Notes under the pieces: model-generated
The model's input: only the letters and a program-made list of their open reading frames with translations
Database searches by the model: none
Told to the model about the DNA's origin: nothing
Origin: Boswellia sacra
Taxonomy: Eukaryota > Streptophyta > Magnoliopsida > Sapindales > Burseraceae
Length of the DNA stretch: 64,000 nucleotides
Assembly (NCBI GenBank): GCA_013180625.2
Contig: SNVD02002434.1
Coordinates: 1,240,001-1,304,000, forward strand
Direction of reading: 5' to 3'
In this document: in pieces, positions 34,307-47,978 of the stretch
How positions within the stretch are numbered: position 1 is the stretch's first letter
Layout of the letters: each line of letters begins with the position of its first letter
Program-made: the position numbers and the translations under genes

Positions 34307-35150
34307 TGCTTTGCTTGTTCTTTCGCGGGAAACAAACGACTTGTACTACCAATTTTTTTGCTTGTTGATTTGTACTTTTCCGGGTGCCAAAGATTGCTAA
34401 CAGATTGTCTGGGTGGGGCTGAAAAATCGAAGGCCTCTCTTAAAAGCTCGGAGCCTCTTGATTAAAATGATCGCATGTCACCACATGTCTTGCTTTGATG
34501 TTTTCTGCTGTGGCAGCACCCAATACGTGTCACAATAGTGTTTATGTTTATCAAATTAAGATAATGACTATTCATCCAAGTATCATGCCTTAACGCCACT
34601 TCACTAGTTCCATGCAGAGGTTGCGGAGTCACCACGTGTGAGTTTCAGGATTGATTCAACAATTGATCGGCTTTTGGTTTTCCGAGCCATCCATGAATGT
34701 TCCATTATCTCTTATCTTGGAATTTGGATTACAGAGTTCAATCAATTAGTTTAACCAAACATAATTCAGATTACAGAATGTCATGTAATTATATTAGAAG
34801 GATGACACGAGGTTGGTCTGCTTCCCAATTTGGCATATATAACTCTTAGAATGAACAATCTTCCAGCAGTCGTCTCCATAAGTTACATATATAAACTTAG
34901 AATGAACAAATCTTCCAGCAGTAGTCTCCATAAGTTATATAAAAAATATTAGACTACACCAGAGAACAAACACTCTGATCTTTCTGGTTTTCACCACCTA
35001 TATAATCTGCACATGGTGTGAATTTCACAGAGACAAACACGTTTACTGACAGAACAAAAAGGCAAAATCAAAGGATTTGGTGATTCCCACCTCTCGAGCT
35101 TTAGTTTGGTGAGACAAAAACAATTTTCCAGAACATCAGCGCTTGTCTGA
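34307..35150. other. Short intergenic region with a 52-bp tandem duplication
   Basis: Promoter side of the 137-aa gene and 3' UTR/downstream region of CESA3. At 34837-34940 a unit containing TTAGAATGAACAA and CTTCCAGCAGT.GTCTCCATA is present twice. No gene seen. Confidence 0.6.
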
Positions 35151-38100
35151 CTAACAGTTGATTCCACATTGCTCAACATCAGGACCAGTAACTCTGGTGG
35201 TGAAAGGATCAACCCGCACCCATAACAAAGAGAAAATGGAAGCCAGGAGAATTGACCACACTACGACAATGGTGGGCGTCCGGTTCTGGCGTCCCATCAA
35301 ACCTTTGAGGAATGGATAGAGATGGATGATCACCCAGAAGGCAAAGAACAGTTTGCCAAATAGGGGACCCCATGACTGATAACCGCTGTTAATTGCATAG
35401 GAGATTCCCGCAACCACCCCTACCAAGTTTATGATGAGAAGAGTTGTTGGAGGGATAAGCAGGGTTGTCCATTTGAACATGTATAGTTCAGCAAAATCTC
35501 CATCTTCGTCTGATGCCTTGGAAGTGACAGTGAAGTTGGTGTCAATTCCGGCAAGTACTTTGAGAAGACCTTGGAACACAGCAAAAAGATGGGCTGATAC
35601 ACCACCAATAACCCAAAATTGTTCATTCCTCCACCATTCATCAATTCCAACACCACTCCATCTCATCTCCAGAATACCAGTTGCAAAGATGGAAAGAAAG
35701 AGTGAAATGAACCATATACTAGCCAGGTTACTAATCTGCAACATAATGAGCCAACACGAGAGAAGTTAGAATATTCGGAAACGATTAGAGAGCCCAATGG
35801 AGATCCAAAAGTTATAATTAAGAGCAATATGATGATATACAAACCTGGGGAATAATGAACTTGTTCGTTAGCAGACAGACAGCTGGCAGTGTGCAATACA
35901 TGAGAAGAGGAATGGCGGTGATCGGGTAGATGGTGGTGTTCACATAAGCGAACCTCTCAAGCCATTTCAACCTACCACTGTAGCCGTACCAGATAGGGCA
36001 ATGCCGACTGAGCAGAATTTCCACAGACCCTAAAGCCCACCGAAGCACTTGGTTTAGACGATCTGAAAGATTAATTGGTGCAGACCCTTTGAAGGCTGGG
36101 CGCTTGGGCATGCAGTAAATTGACCGCCAACCACGGGCGTGCATCTTGAATCCAGTAAGAATATCTTCTGTGACGGACCCATAGATCCATCCTATCTGCA
36201 AAAGGAAGGTTTACAGGGGTTTCATATTAATACAACAGGAAAGTGAACATTACTCAGACTAAGTATGAATAGCCATTGCAATTTTTTTCACGGACAAGCA
36301 GCAAATGTAAAATAAGCTAAAGCTATATTGTCTCTTACACCATAAAGTTTATAGACTAGCAATAAAATATTATTCCAAAGGGTACTGTCAAATCTCTCAA
36401 TCTCTGTGAAAAGTTAAGAAGTGGGATAGAATTCGCTAGATTCCAATCTTTATTTATGCTCTACCCATGCAAACTAGTCAGACGAAAGTTCTGTTTAATA
36501 GACAACATACCTCAGTTCCCCACTCTGTTTTGTCCTCGTACCCGCAACTGATAACATGAATAGCCTCTTTTAGAAGAGTTTCCGGTGTTGCAGACTGTGG
36601 AACACCGCCATTCTCCATAAGTGTGGAGGCAACAAAAACAGCTGATTGACCAAATCGTTTCTCCAGGCTCATTTGTGACATAAGTAGTGACTTCTCATCA
36701 TCAAATCCAGCACCTGAATTTACAAATGTGAGAGAGAAGATACGGGTCACATCAGAAAAGGTGCACTAAAACTCAAAAGAAAATTGTTTCTCATAGTCAT
36801 AGATCATGCGAAAATACTATATTGCTTAATAGCTCAAATACTCACATAACCTTCTATAACCGAATATTGCGAAGCAATAATAAAATTGGGAAGCAAGAAA
36901 TAAAAAATTGTACCTTCCACCCCCTCCTCTATGTCCTCGAGACTAAATATTGGCACAGTGGGATCCACATGCTTACTGGATTTCTTCTTGTCAGAGCCTT
37001 TTTTACTTGATTTACCCTTCTTTCGTGAGCCACCACAGAGTGAAGATAACACTCCTGGTTTCCTATGCTTTGGCTTAACTGGAGGCTCATAGCCGTATAA
37101 GGCTGTTCTATTGAAGACACATCCCGTACCCACATAAACAGGACCTTGAATGCCATCTAAACCTCTCAAGTTTATCTAATATCAAAAGAAAAAAATGCAT
37201 GACCAATGAATAACAATAAAATGAAAAAAGAATAATCTAAGACATTCCAAATGTTCATTATGTTCATTCAATCACCTAACTACATATAAAATCAGCACAA
37301 AGACTTGCAGAATATAAGCCGTCCAGTAAAATCATACAGGAAAGAAATACATCGATCAATACAGAATGTAGAGCTTACATCAAAGAAAACGGTATTTCGG
37401 TTGGCATATCGATCATTCCTATCAATACCATCAAATCTCTGAGGAAACTGAACATAACACACATGTTTTCCAAGATTCGGATCCATCATAAAACACATAG
37501 CTTCCCTCAAGGCTTTGCTGTTGTTAATGTAGTGATCACAATCAAGATTCAACAAGAAAGGCCCATTAGTAAGCACTGCTGACACCCGAACCTGCATCCA
37601 TATGGGTCATGAAAGGTGAGATAAGATACGATAAAACATGAAGAGAAAAAGTTCAAATATGTTGTTAACAACTCACCAATGCATTCATAGCACCAGCTTT
37701 CTTGTGGTGTTGGAAGCCTGGTCTTTTTTCACGAGAAACGTAAACCAAACGTGGTAGTTCATTACCCTCAGCATCAAGCCCTCCACTTTGCCCCAAGAAA
37801 ACCTATAAATGACAAAATATATACAACCAAGTTACACAATGTTTCTAATCACAGCTCAACTCAACTAAATGTCAGTTGCAAGCCAGTTGGTGTTTGATAT
37901 ATGAATCCTTCTATTCTATTCCAACCTATCCACATCATAATGATCCTATACCTAATTAGAAAACAATATAAAGCTCTAATCCAGTATCAATATGAATTGT
38001 AGTTGACATAGATGGAATGCGAAATGAAATACAGGGAGAATGTCAGAATACCCAGATAAGATGGCAAGAAATAATCTAACAAATAGTTGCAGAGTATCAG

Positions 38101-41097
38101 GGCCTAGAAAGGAATGACGGTATGCATAAATCATAGTTTTATGTATTTCCTCTGAAGGCTATTGTAGGAGAGTTATAGAAACACAAACTCTTTTAAGTCT
38201 ACGAGACCTAACAAGTCATATTCCATATAAACAGATCTACCACTAACAAATTTTGTTACCTGGATCATTCCTGGGTGGTCTCTGGTGTTATTTCCAGGCC
38301 ACGGGGTGCCATCTTGCATAACCCATCCTTCTTCAGGAACTTTCTGTGCTTTTGCAACAAGTCCATTAATACGAATTTTAAATTCTTCATATTCCCTCTG
38401 CAACACAAGGAAAGATGTCAATAATCTCCATTTAGTAGAAAGATGAAGCAAACAAATATGCTCATACATAGAGACCTTACCTTCATAGCTCTACGATCTT
38501 TGACAAATGATGGTTGAACTTTATCTTTTAAGTAGTCAATTTTTTGTGCAAAATACCACTCTGGAGCCCTGGGCTCAATGTTGTATTTCTTACAGAAGGG
38601 CACCCACTTTCTTGCAAATTCTGATGTTTCAGATAGAGCTTCAAATGTCAGCATAGCTGCACCATCATCAGACACATAGCAAGAGACCTTGTCAACTGGG
38701 TAATCAACTGCAAGAATGGATAGCACAGTATTGGCTGTCACAAGAGGAGGCTCCTTTAATGGATCAACAGTGCTGACAAAAATGTCAACAGCAGCTAACT
38801 GGGATGGTTCCCCTTCACGGTCATACCTGGTGTTCAATAACAAAAAATGTTAAGACTTTGCATAGAAGGAATCAATCAAATTTTTAAGGCAAGAAAGCTC
38901 CTTAAAATTGTGAATGAGGATCAACACTTGTCAAGACATAAGAATATGGAAAGACAGAAGAAAGATGATACCTCAGAGAAAGCCTGTCGAGGTATGTCTC
39001 ACGATTTACAGGAAGCCACTTAGGGAATTGATCCAATATCCAGGATATTGCAAACCAGATCTCACATATCACAGATATCAACCACAGAGCATAGGCATTG
39101 GGCACAGGATTTGTTATCCGGTAATGCAAGAAAATGGAGAGAATAATCAACCGCAGAACAATGACCATTCTGTAAGGGTTTATCCTAGATGATGGAATGG
39201 AAACCTTCCTTGAAAGAGGTTGCCGGGCTTCGTCATTCCTGCAAGAAAAAAGCAGTTAGGAGAATAACTCTCACTGAGTTGGAATTTAGGAATAACCAAA
39301 AAGAATGAGAGACATAATAAAGAAAAATTCAAATAATCTACTCAAGTAAGAACCCACAGTAAAGAGTCATCTACAAGCACATCCGTGCTGGCATCAATAT
39401 CTCCACCACCCCTTTCAGAAGTAGCCTGACCAGTGCTCATAGTAACAACATTCTTCTCCTGCTTCATCTTCCAGCCATCAACTCTCTCTTTCCACGCCAC
39501 ATTCCCCAATCCAGGTGATCCGAATTCCCTTACGGGATCCACAACCCTAATATTAGCTGTAAAAAGATCATTTCAAAGGACCTAGAATCAATATCAGATA
39601 GTAATGACAGTAACAAGCGGAAAAAGTAGATATTGGTTGAGAAAGGACAGACATACGTGATTGATTGATATCGCCTGAATAAGAAATAGGGTGGATCTGC
39701 TTGCCAACACCAACACCAGGAGATGCCATGGAAAGATGTTCAGGTGATGCAGCAGATAATTCTCCAGAAACCTATAAGTTAGGAATTGTCAAACACTTAC
39801 TTGACTTCAATCTATCAGCAAAAAGAAAAACAGCATGCCAGAAGCTTACTGAATACCTCCTGTCCGCTAGTGAGCCGGGGTATATGGTTATGAGTAACCT
39901 CATTATCATATTTGGGAGCCCCAACATCCTCTCCTTGGCCATATCTCATTTGCCAGCTCAACATGCGCTCCGCAATTTTCTGCTTTTGATTTTGATTCTC
40001 CGAAGAGTAATTAAAATCCCTAACACCATCATCAGCATCAGCATCAGCATCCCCCTCTTGGTCACCTACAATAGCAGGGCTACCTGAAATAGCCAGAAAA
40101 TAATTAAAAAAAATGATATCATCAATTCAAGTTTTGGAAAATGGTTCACAGAGTACCAACGGAAAGAAATTGGTAACCAAGTGATGAAAAATGATGGTAC
40201 CAAATCATGTTTCTTGTAAAACAGATACAGACGACCATTAAATTGAAAAGATCAAGACCTCGGGCACTTACATGCTTGATTTTAAGACAATTTATCCAAT
40301 GTGCAATGCTGCGTAAAGCATTATAGTTTTAGATTTTTACTAGTATTTAATGCTTTGTAAAGTATTATAGTTTTGAATCTGTACTGGTATTTTTTGAATA
40401 CTCGTAACAGTTCTTATCCTGACACATAATGTGAGTAAATGATGCACAGACAATAAAAAAAATCTGAAACTTTGAAAGTGGCATCTAATGAACGTGTAGT
40501 GGCATATTGTTTAACAAACCTTTATGCCTCTTGTATCTAGTTTTGCATTGAGGGCAAGACTGATTCCCATCCTTCCTCTCGTACTCATAGCAGGGCCTGC
40601 AAACAGGAAATGCACAAACATCGCAGGCAACAAAGGGATCACCCTCCGCAGTTTTGCCAACATTATCACCACAGATCTGACACACCTGTCCGCCCAAGTT
40701 CTTCACAGTCTTCACCTGAGAAATCAGTCATCAGAACTCAAAAATTCAAAGACCCTAAAAATTTAGCATCACGTACTGAAAATCTAGACCGAAACAGCAC
40801 AAGCAGCAATATAAACCTAAGATTCATGCACCATATATATCTAATGCCCCACTTGGTTACTTGAGACAAAAACGAAATTCATAAAACAAAAATAAAAATC
40901 TAATACTCCTTGTAATTTGACAACTAAGAAGAATTTATTTGAAACTAATCCTAGTGTAAATATCTGGCTCAGATTAGATGACATATTCAAATCTAGAACC
41001 AAAACAACATGAAAGAATTCTCAATTTTCCAATCAACCAAACAAAGGACAGGAAATTAAACGCGAGTTACCCCGGTTTCTCCTTCTGACTCCATCAT
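35151..41097 (-). CDS. CESA3: Cellulose synthase A catalytic subunit 3 (14 exons, 1084 aa)
   Basis: Plasma-membrane GT2 glycosyltransferase making beta-1,4-glucan from UDP-glucose; CESA3 is a required subunit of the primary-wall rosette. Minus-strand exons: 41071-41097, 40520-40715, 39857-40083, 39657-39771, 39358-39556, 38972-39238, 38481-38826, 38260-38397, 37677-37802, 37379-37591, 36914-37175, 36511-36713, 35845-36195, 35151-35735; phases join to 1084 codons plus TAG. N-terminal RING-type zinc finger at residues 21-66 (C-x2-[21 protein letters not shown]). Catalytic signature intact: SDDG (396-399), DCD (564-566), TED (782-784), QVLRW (822-826). Two helices follow exon 6 start, about six near the C terminus; it ends ECGINC-like (QCGINC), as CESA3. 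Start MMESEGETG and the [15 protein letters not shown] block match CESA3 best. A leader intron is likely (donor about 41517, acceptor about 41238). Confidence 0.97.
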
Positions 41098-41621
41098 TAG
41101 TTTCTATTCCTTCAGATTTGGTCAACAAATAGATGCTTCTGATTCAAACGCAACGAGATCTCAGCATGCCTGATAGTTAAACAAATTTAAAAGAACCGTA
41201 TTTGCTCTCATGAACTGTTCCAGTGAAAGCTCAGATCTGCAATGGAGAATGAAATCTACTTAAATCAACACAAATGAGACACAAAATAAAAAGATTCAGC
41301 TAAAACAAAAAAGAAATGAAAAGAAAACAAAATCAGAACTATATTTTCTCTTGCTTTCGATTTTCACGGCAAACAAACAAACAACATTGACAAAAAAGAT
41401 TCCATATCTCTCCGACTTTCCCAATATGATTTATCTCTCAAACAATCTCGAAGAATGAAATTCAGATCTCACTGAAAGAGAAAAAATACAAGACGAGAAA
41501 TTCGATGAACAGACCTCGAAATCCAAGATCGACGAGCGAGCGAGAGCTTTACCAATTGACCAGAGTAGAGCTACAGCAACAATGCAATGCAATGCGATGC
41601 AAAGCAAAGCAACAGCTAGTC

Positions 41622-41652
41622 CCTCTCTATAAATATAAATATAGATAAAACA
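41622..41652 (-). promoter_or_regulatory. TATA region of CESA3
   Basis: On the minus strand CTATATTTATATTTATAGAGAG precedes the C/T-rich leader; TATTTATA is about 30 bp before the inferred transcript start near 41.6 kb. Confidence 0.45.
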
Positions 41653-43436
41653 ATTTAATTTTTTAATAAAAAAGTTTTTTATTTAATTAGCTGTATGTAG
41701 AAGGATGACTTGAAAGGAACGAAAGCGACAGAGCAACTATATAAGAGCCCTCTCTCTCACTCTAAAAGACTCAGAAGCTCCACCACCGACAGTGAGAGTG
41801 TAGGAGGAGAGATGCAAATTTACAAGGCACGACCAATCATTTCTTCGCTCACGTATTTTATTTTATTTTATTATTTTTGTTATCTTCTGTTACAATTTGT
41901 TAAGGGGTCCCTTTCTTTTTAAAAATTAAAAAATAAAAAAGAAGAAGAAAAATGAGCTTAGCTTTGGTTAGTTCGCGTTAGATGGGACAGCTGGAGAGCG
42001 TGGTGAATTTAGTAGCGAGTGAGGGAGTGAGTGTTTATGCTTCTTTCTTTCTTCGTGTTTGCAGATTCGTCCTACTAGTACTTTCGACAGTAGGCGTTTT
42101 GACTGTGTGTTTTGCCAATAAAGTTGCGCCACGTTGCATTGGAACTGTAAGGTTCTGCTCCCATTACGCGGTAACTGGTAGTAAGGGATTGAACTTATTT
42201 TATTTTATTTTATTTCATTTTTTAATTCTCTCATAAAGAGCGATTGTTTGTCATAAAAAGACATTGACATCAATTTACGATCTTTTTGAACAATTATCGT
42301 GCTATTTTAGTACAAGCCTTTATTATATTTGATGTATTTTACTTTTTTTAAATCTATTTTTAAAAAATTATCACCAATTTATTACTGTTAATAATTTTTA
42401 TTAAAATATACTATTTCAATAAAAAATGTCATCAGTACCCTTTAAAGAAAATCCTGTAGAGTTTTCTCCATTTTTTATTTTCTCAATAACACTAAAAATT
42501 AAATTCCATGTGAGGTTCACCTCTATGACCACCTTAGGCCCATGGCAGCCAGCCATGAGATGAGGATCACGCGTGGGCGTGGCCTCACTGGCCACCACCA
42601 TACCATCCCGACCCATAGAAGGGAGATGATAATTTTTTTTTTTGAACAAAAATTTATGCACGTAATTTACAAATTAACCTTATATTTCGTCTAAAGAACA
42701 AAAATTAACAGTTGATAATTCATTTAACACATAGAATTTGATGTTTCACCAAACGTCGAAACTCGATAGTCAATGAACATTACCCTTGATTTTATAACTA
42801 ATCCAATAAAATAATAAAATAACAAATTTAGCTGACTGTATAATAAAGTTGTTAGCTTATAAAGCTGTTCCAACCAATATATTTATTAATCACTAATTTA
42901 TATGAATATAAATGATATGCTGGTACTGTATCTATTTCTTAATTGTATAGATATATAGAATCCGATAATTTGAGTGATGATCATCTAAGCTTTCTGAAGT
43001 TAATCAGCATAATCGAACGTCGATCGTCCAACTGCTAAATTGGATAGCCAGAAGCATGATTTGATTTCTAAAGCTCACCAACTTCCAATAATTAATTTTT
43101 ATTTTTTATTAAAAAAAACCAATCTGGTTTCGCCATATTGTCGGCGACTATATTATATATATTATTCTCCGCTGATATATATATTCGGCATGTTTAATAT
43201 ATGTCGTTTCTTGGTGAAAATATTTAAAGTTAACACGCTGTCGTTTTAAATAATTTGAAAGTGAAAATCATAACAGTTTTTTCTTTCACCTCGCGGTAAA
43301 AATAGAAGAAAAAAGGCGAGGTTTTGTGGAGCAGAGGCGCTGGCAGCCGTTGTGGCCGCGAGAAACCGAGAAATAGAAGGGTTATCTTGAAGCTTTGTGT
43401 AATTTAATTGGAATTTTGTATCGAGAAGGCAGAAAC
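41653..43436. other. Divergent intergenic region between CESA3 and FRA10AC1
   Basis: No supported coding gene. A plus-strand TATA-like ACTATATAAGAG at 41737 with a CT-rich stretch after it suggests a second, outward-facing start site. The last 200 bp before 43437 are the probable FRA10AC1 leader. The small ORFs (for example 41710-41922, 41982-42236) have no recognisable domain. Confidence 0.5.
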
Positions 43437-46400
43437 ATGGCATCTTTCAGTTGTATCAAATCCAAAATCTTCGATAGAGAAGAGAGAAAGCAGTAAGTTT
43501 GATTTTGATTTTTTTCCTTTTTTTTTTGAGAATGTCTAATTTATTTATTTATTTTATGATATTATTGTTTGATTTGAACTTGACTATGTTCAGGCAGTAC
43601 CAAGCTCATATTCGAGGACTCAACGCCTACGATCGCCACAAGAAATTCTTGAACGATTACGGTACGTTTGGTCGAATAATAATTTTCACATAAATTATTC
43701 TATGTATAATTTGATTGGACGTAAACGATGGATTGAGCAAATAGTGAGTGTTTTATTTGCTGAAATCTTGGTCTCGTCCTAAATTGAATGGCTGACGAAC
43801 AATCTCCTCCGTCAAGGAAGGAAGGAGGCTACAGTCAACCTCACATTGTATTTATATTTTTTTTTTATCATCAAAGAAATTACTGAAATTTTTATTTTCT
43901 TTTGAAAAAAAATCACTGTTTTGTTGGTCTGTTTGTTTGTTTGCTCTGCAGTTGCCTTTTATGGTAAAGAGAAATCTTCTTCACGGCTGAAGCTGCCTGT
44001 TAAAACTGATCAAGACACTCTTAGAGAAGGATATCGGTAAGAGTTGCTACTGTACATGCCCACTATGAGTTCTCCTTAATGTATTTTATGTGTTCTACAT
44101 TTATGTTTCTTGTGAATAATTGATTTAAAAAAAAAATTTTGATGATCTGGGAAAGCTTAGCTTTTATAATTACCTATATGAAGGTTCATACGTACTGAAG
44201 AAGATGATAAGGATTCGTCCTGGGAGCAGAGGCTAGTGAAGCGTTACTACGATAAGCTTTTTAAAGAGTATCCACTGCAAATAGCGTACCTTTTGTTGGC
44301 TGATTGATGCTTGATATAATTTATATGCATTTGATAGTAATCTTTTTTGGTTATATAAATAATTTAAAACAATTTCATGATTTTTGGACAATCTATTTTG
44401 GTTCATTTCTCATTGCCCTTTAAACTCTTTTTTGTTTTCTGTAAATTTTGTCTATATGTAACACATGGACAACCCTTCATCAAGGCAAAACAACCAGCAG
44501 GCTGGTCTCTTCATAGATGGAACCAGGAATAGGCGTTACCATATCTTTTTGTTCTCTCTGAATTTTTGTTGTGAGATATACAGAATCAGTTGATGGCATA
44601 CGAGAGGTGCTGCAAGCAAGTAGTAGTACAAAATAACCGAACTGCATTACAGGAAATTGAGTCTATCCTTGAATTGCGGTTAAGAAAACAAAGGTCTTTC
44701 TCTTCTGGAAAAGAAAAGAAGAAATAATCCTGTTAACGAAGAAGTGGAAACAACCACTTTTGAGTCCATAATTGATAATGCCTGCTCTAGCCTTGGGATA
44801 CCTTTGCTTGCACCATGCAAAAGTGATTTTGTTCACTAGATTCCGCATTTTCCCCTCAGCTGGTGATTGATTGTTTGTCTGTTTTTGTTTGCTTAACCTG
44901 ACACTTGGCCGTATTCCTATAAAATAATTTTTCACTTTCTTTACTATGCCTCTTTTTTTTTTTTTTATTTTATGAATTATGTTCCATCACATGATATTTT
45001 CTTTGTTGATAGTTTGATTGCCTTAAACTTTATCCAGATACTGCATAGCTGACATGTCATATTACAAGATTGGTAAGGTATGTAGGTTAGGTTACCTGCC
45101 TTTATCAGTTGTTGCTTTATATCTGGTTAAATAGTCTAGTTCACTGCTTTCATCTCAAGGAGTTTGTTGTGTTTTCTTATTAGCTCCTTCTGTCATTATC
45201 CTCTATTCTTCTTTTACTTTCCTTGTACCATTTCTTCCTTCCTTTCTTCTCATACATGATTTTAACATGGTCTCTTAGCTTTTCTCAGTTATTAGTATAT
45301 CTGCTTCTGATTTCTGATTTATGAAACAATTTTTCTGGGATAGCATCTTATTTATTGTTTTGCCTTCTGGTTCTCTTTTTTACTTGTATGTCTGCATGCA
45401 CAAGTATGTGCACATTTGTACCAGACTTCTTCTTAAGGTTTGAAATCATAATTTGAGAAAATTACAAGCACATGCGGACTGCTCGGCGTGACCCTTTTAC
45501 CTTTAGGTTCCATTCCGTCTTCAATTGTTACTAGTAACTGCTAATGATGTGTTTGGGCTTTCCATGGGAACTGACTATTGGTTGTACTTTCCGGTTTGCC
45601 TAGTGTATATAGAACTTACAACCTAGGAGCACATTATGAAGAAATATCAAATTTATTGTGGTGTATCAAATATAAGATAGCATAACATGTAGAATGAAGC
45701 TCAACTTTGCCTCACCCAAAAGGGTTGGGATTTTCCTAATAATGTACTTTAAGATTAATGTAAAGGAGTGACATGATATTAAATATTCTTGTGAACCAGT
45801 TCTTTTCATCCATAATACAGGGGCACAATTTGGATTTTTCAGGAGTTATGGGGGAAGTGATTTATGAATATTTCTCTGTATTATTTACTTATGCCTTTTG
45901 ACATGGTAACATAAATCACTTTTAAAAGCATTTTCCTTGGAAATGCTTTATGAATGTTTTTCCGTATGTTTTATTTATGCTTTTTATTGTGGTAATGTAT
46001 AGCAATTTTAAAAGGATTTTTCCTGATTTTCAAAATTCTTCGATGTAGATTGGTTTGAGGTGGAGGACAGAGAAGGAAGTCATATCTGGGAAAGGTAATA
46101 TTGCTATATAACGAGTTTGACAGTTGAGATTTTCCTAAATGCATAACGAGTTCTTTGAGATTATTTGACATTTGGCAAATATTTGAGTAAATTTTGCGAC
46201 TGTGTTGTTGTCAATTAACTATTGTATAGCACAGAAACAACTTATATCTTAGTCTTGGACTCTCATCTTATTTTGGCAAGTAATATATTGATTCCTTAAA
46301 TCTTTAATTACTTTGTACCTTTTTTTCCCCTTAACGGTTGTAAAGAATCTCTTACTTTGGTGATGTACTTCAGACTTTTAAATTTGCTTTTTATCTCTGT

Positions 46401-47978
46401 CTGCCAGGGCAGTTTGTTTGTGGGAACAAACATTGTGATGAAAAAGATGGCCTGGCAAGCTACGAGGTTAGAATATTGCATTCATCCGAATATTGAATAT
46501 TTTAGTATCTGGCAACAATTCTTTCTGGCCTATACTGGATCACTTAACCTAGTTTGTCCTTGTAAGAGCTTCTATATTAGTTCTTGCTTTCTAATCTCTC
46601 TCATTCAACAATTTTTGTATGACCAATGCTTTTTTAGGTGAACTTTTCTTACGTTGAAGCTGGAGAAAACAAACAAGCACTTGTAAAATTAGTAACTTGT
46701 GACAGGTAGGTGGTATTTATCCATGCTATCTTGGTTTAATATTGTAGAACTTGAACTTCAATGTTTTTCTCGCTGCTTTTATTTTTTTTTATTTTTTCTT
46801 CAACCATTTTCAAACAGATGTGCAGAGAAGCTGCATTACAAAAGACAGAAAGAGAGGGAGCTGCTAGAAAGAAGAGAGAAAGAAGCGTACGGAAGGAAGA
46901 GGTTATAATTTCAGTTTTGAATCTTTTCTACTTTGGAATCTATCATCAACTAATTAAAAATATGGGTGCCCAAATCTTTTTTTCTTTTTTTGGTGCTTGG
47001 GAGTTGACTGGATGTCTACTTTCAGGGATCTGTCAAGAAGTGACCATGATACAGATGAGGAGTATGAGGACAGCAAAGAGAGGAGAAAATCCTCTAAAAA
47101 GAAGAGGTGCTAACTTCACTGCAATACCTTTCTAGTCAGGAACCTACTATTAAATAACTGAAGGGGAATAACTTAGTCTTTTAGCTATTCAAAAGCTGAC
47201 TCTCAAGCTTCTTTCAGGGAACGATCAAGGGTTGATGATACTGATGAGGAGCATGAGAGAAGAGAATGTTCAGAAATAACAGAAAAAGAAGGGTACAAAA
47301 AGAAGAGGTGCTACTTTCTGTCCAATGGCTTTGCATTCAGAAACTGACTATTATCTGACTGAAGGTGAATGACTTATCCTTTTTGCTATTCAAAAGCTGA
47401 CTCTCAACCTTCTTTTAGGGAACGATCAAGGAGTGATGATACATATGAGCATGAGAGAAGAAAAGGTTCGGAATGGATAGAAAAAGAAATGCAGACAAGG
47501 AGCAGGTGTAATTTAGTTACAAACTTTTTTGTTGGTTACCCATTATCCACTATTTAAATTGTGGGTGCCCCAACTTTTTTGCCGTTTATAGCTGACTTGC
47601 AGTCTATGACAGGGATGCAAATGAGGTAGATGAGGGGAGCGAAGAGGAAGGAAAAGGTTTGGAGTTGCTACTGCTAATATTTATTATTTAGTAATATTCA
47701 TAGGGTCTTGTTTAGTTTTGCATCAATAATATGTACTTTGGCTTTTAAAATGATTATCTTTTGTAATCAGTCAAAGATTTTTTAAGCTCCTTTTGAAGCA
47801 CTTTTTTGTTTTTGTTTTTGTTTTTAACTGTTTCTCTGCTTTTCCATTGGTGTCCTTGTGTTTGGTCATCAATTGTGTGCTTAAATCCGTTGTCACCTCT
47901 TTTGCAGCTAAAGAGGCTTCAAGCAATGATGATGACAATGATAACTTTGATGAATTTCTAGAGGGGATGTTCCCATGA
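43437..47978 (+). CDS. FRA10AC1-family nuclear protein (14 exons, 320 aa)
   Basis: Homologue of human FRA10AC1, a nuclear protein found with late spliceosomes. Exons: 43437-43492, 43594-43661, 43952-44036, 44184-44267, 45038-45077, 46049-46094, 46408-46466, 46638-46705, 46818-46901, 47026-47106, 47218-47307, 47419-47505, 47613-47656, 47908-47978. Phases join to 320 codons plus TGA. The family domain covers about residues 30-185: HIRGLNAYDRHKKFLNDY, LVKRYYDKLFKEYCIADMS, GLRWRTEKEVISGKGQFVCG, a four-Cys zinc-like pair (CGNKHC ... CDRC) and AEKLHYKRQKERE. The tail from exon 9 on is charged, with RSRSDD/HERRK repeats coded by duplicated exons 10-12, and ends in an acidic DDDNDNFDEFLEGMFP. Short phase-identical tail exons could be skipped without frame loss. 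Function in splicing is inferred from the family. Confidence 0.92.
46902..47612 (+). repeat. Tandem exon-intron duplication within FRA10AC1 (exons 10-12)
   Basis: Introns 10 (47107-47217) and 11 (47308-47418) share the stretch TAGCTATTCAAAAGCTGACT / CTATTCAAAAGCTGACTCTC and CTGAAGG.GAAT.ACTTA, and exons 11 and 12 share GGAACGATCAAGG..TGATGA and CATGAGAGAAGA. Introns 9 and 12 share a GGGTGCCCAA segment before a T-run. The pattern indicates local unit duplication of about 200 bp including exon and intron. Confidence 0.9.
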
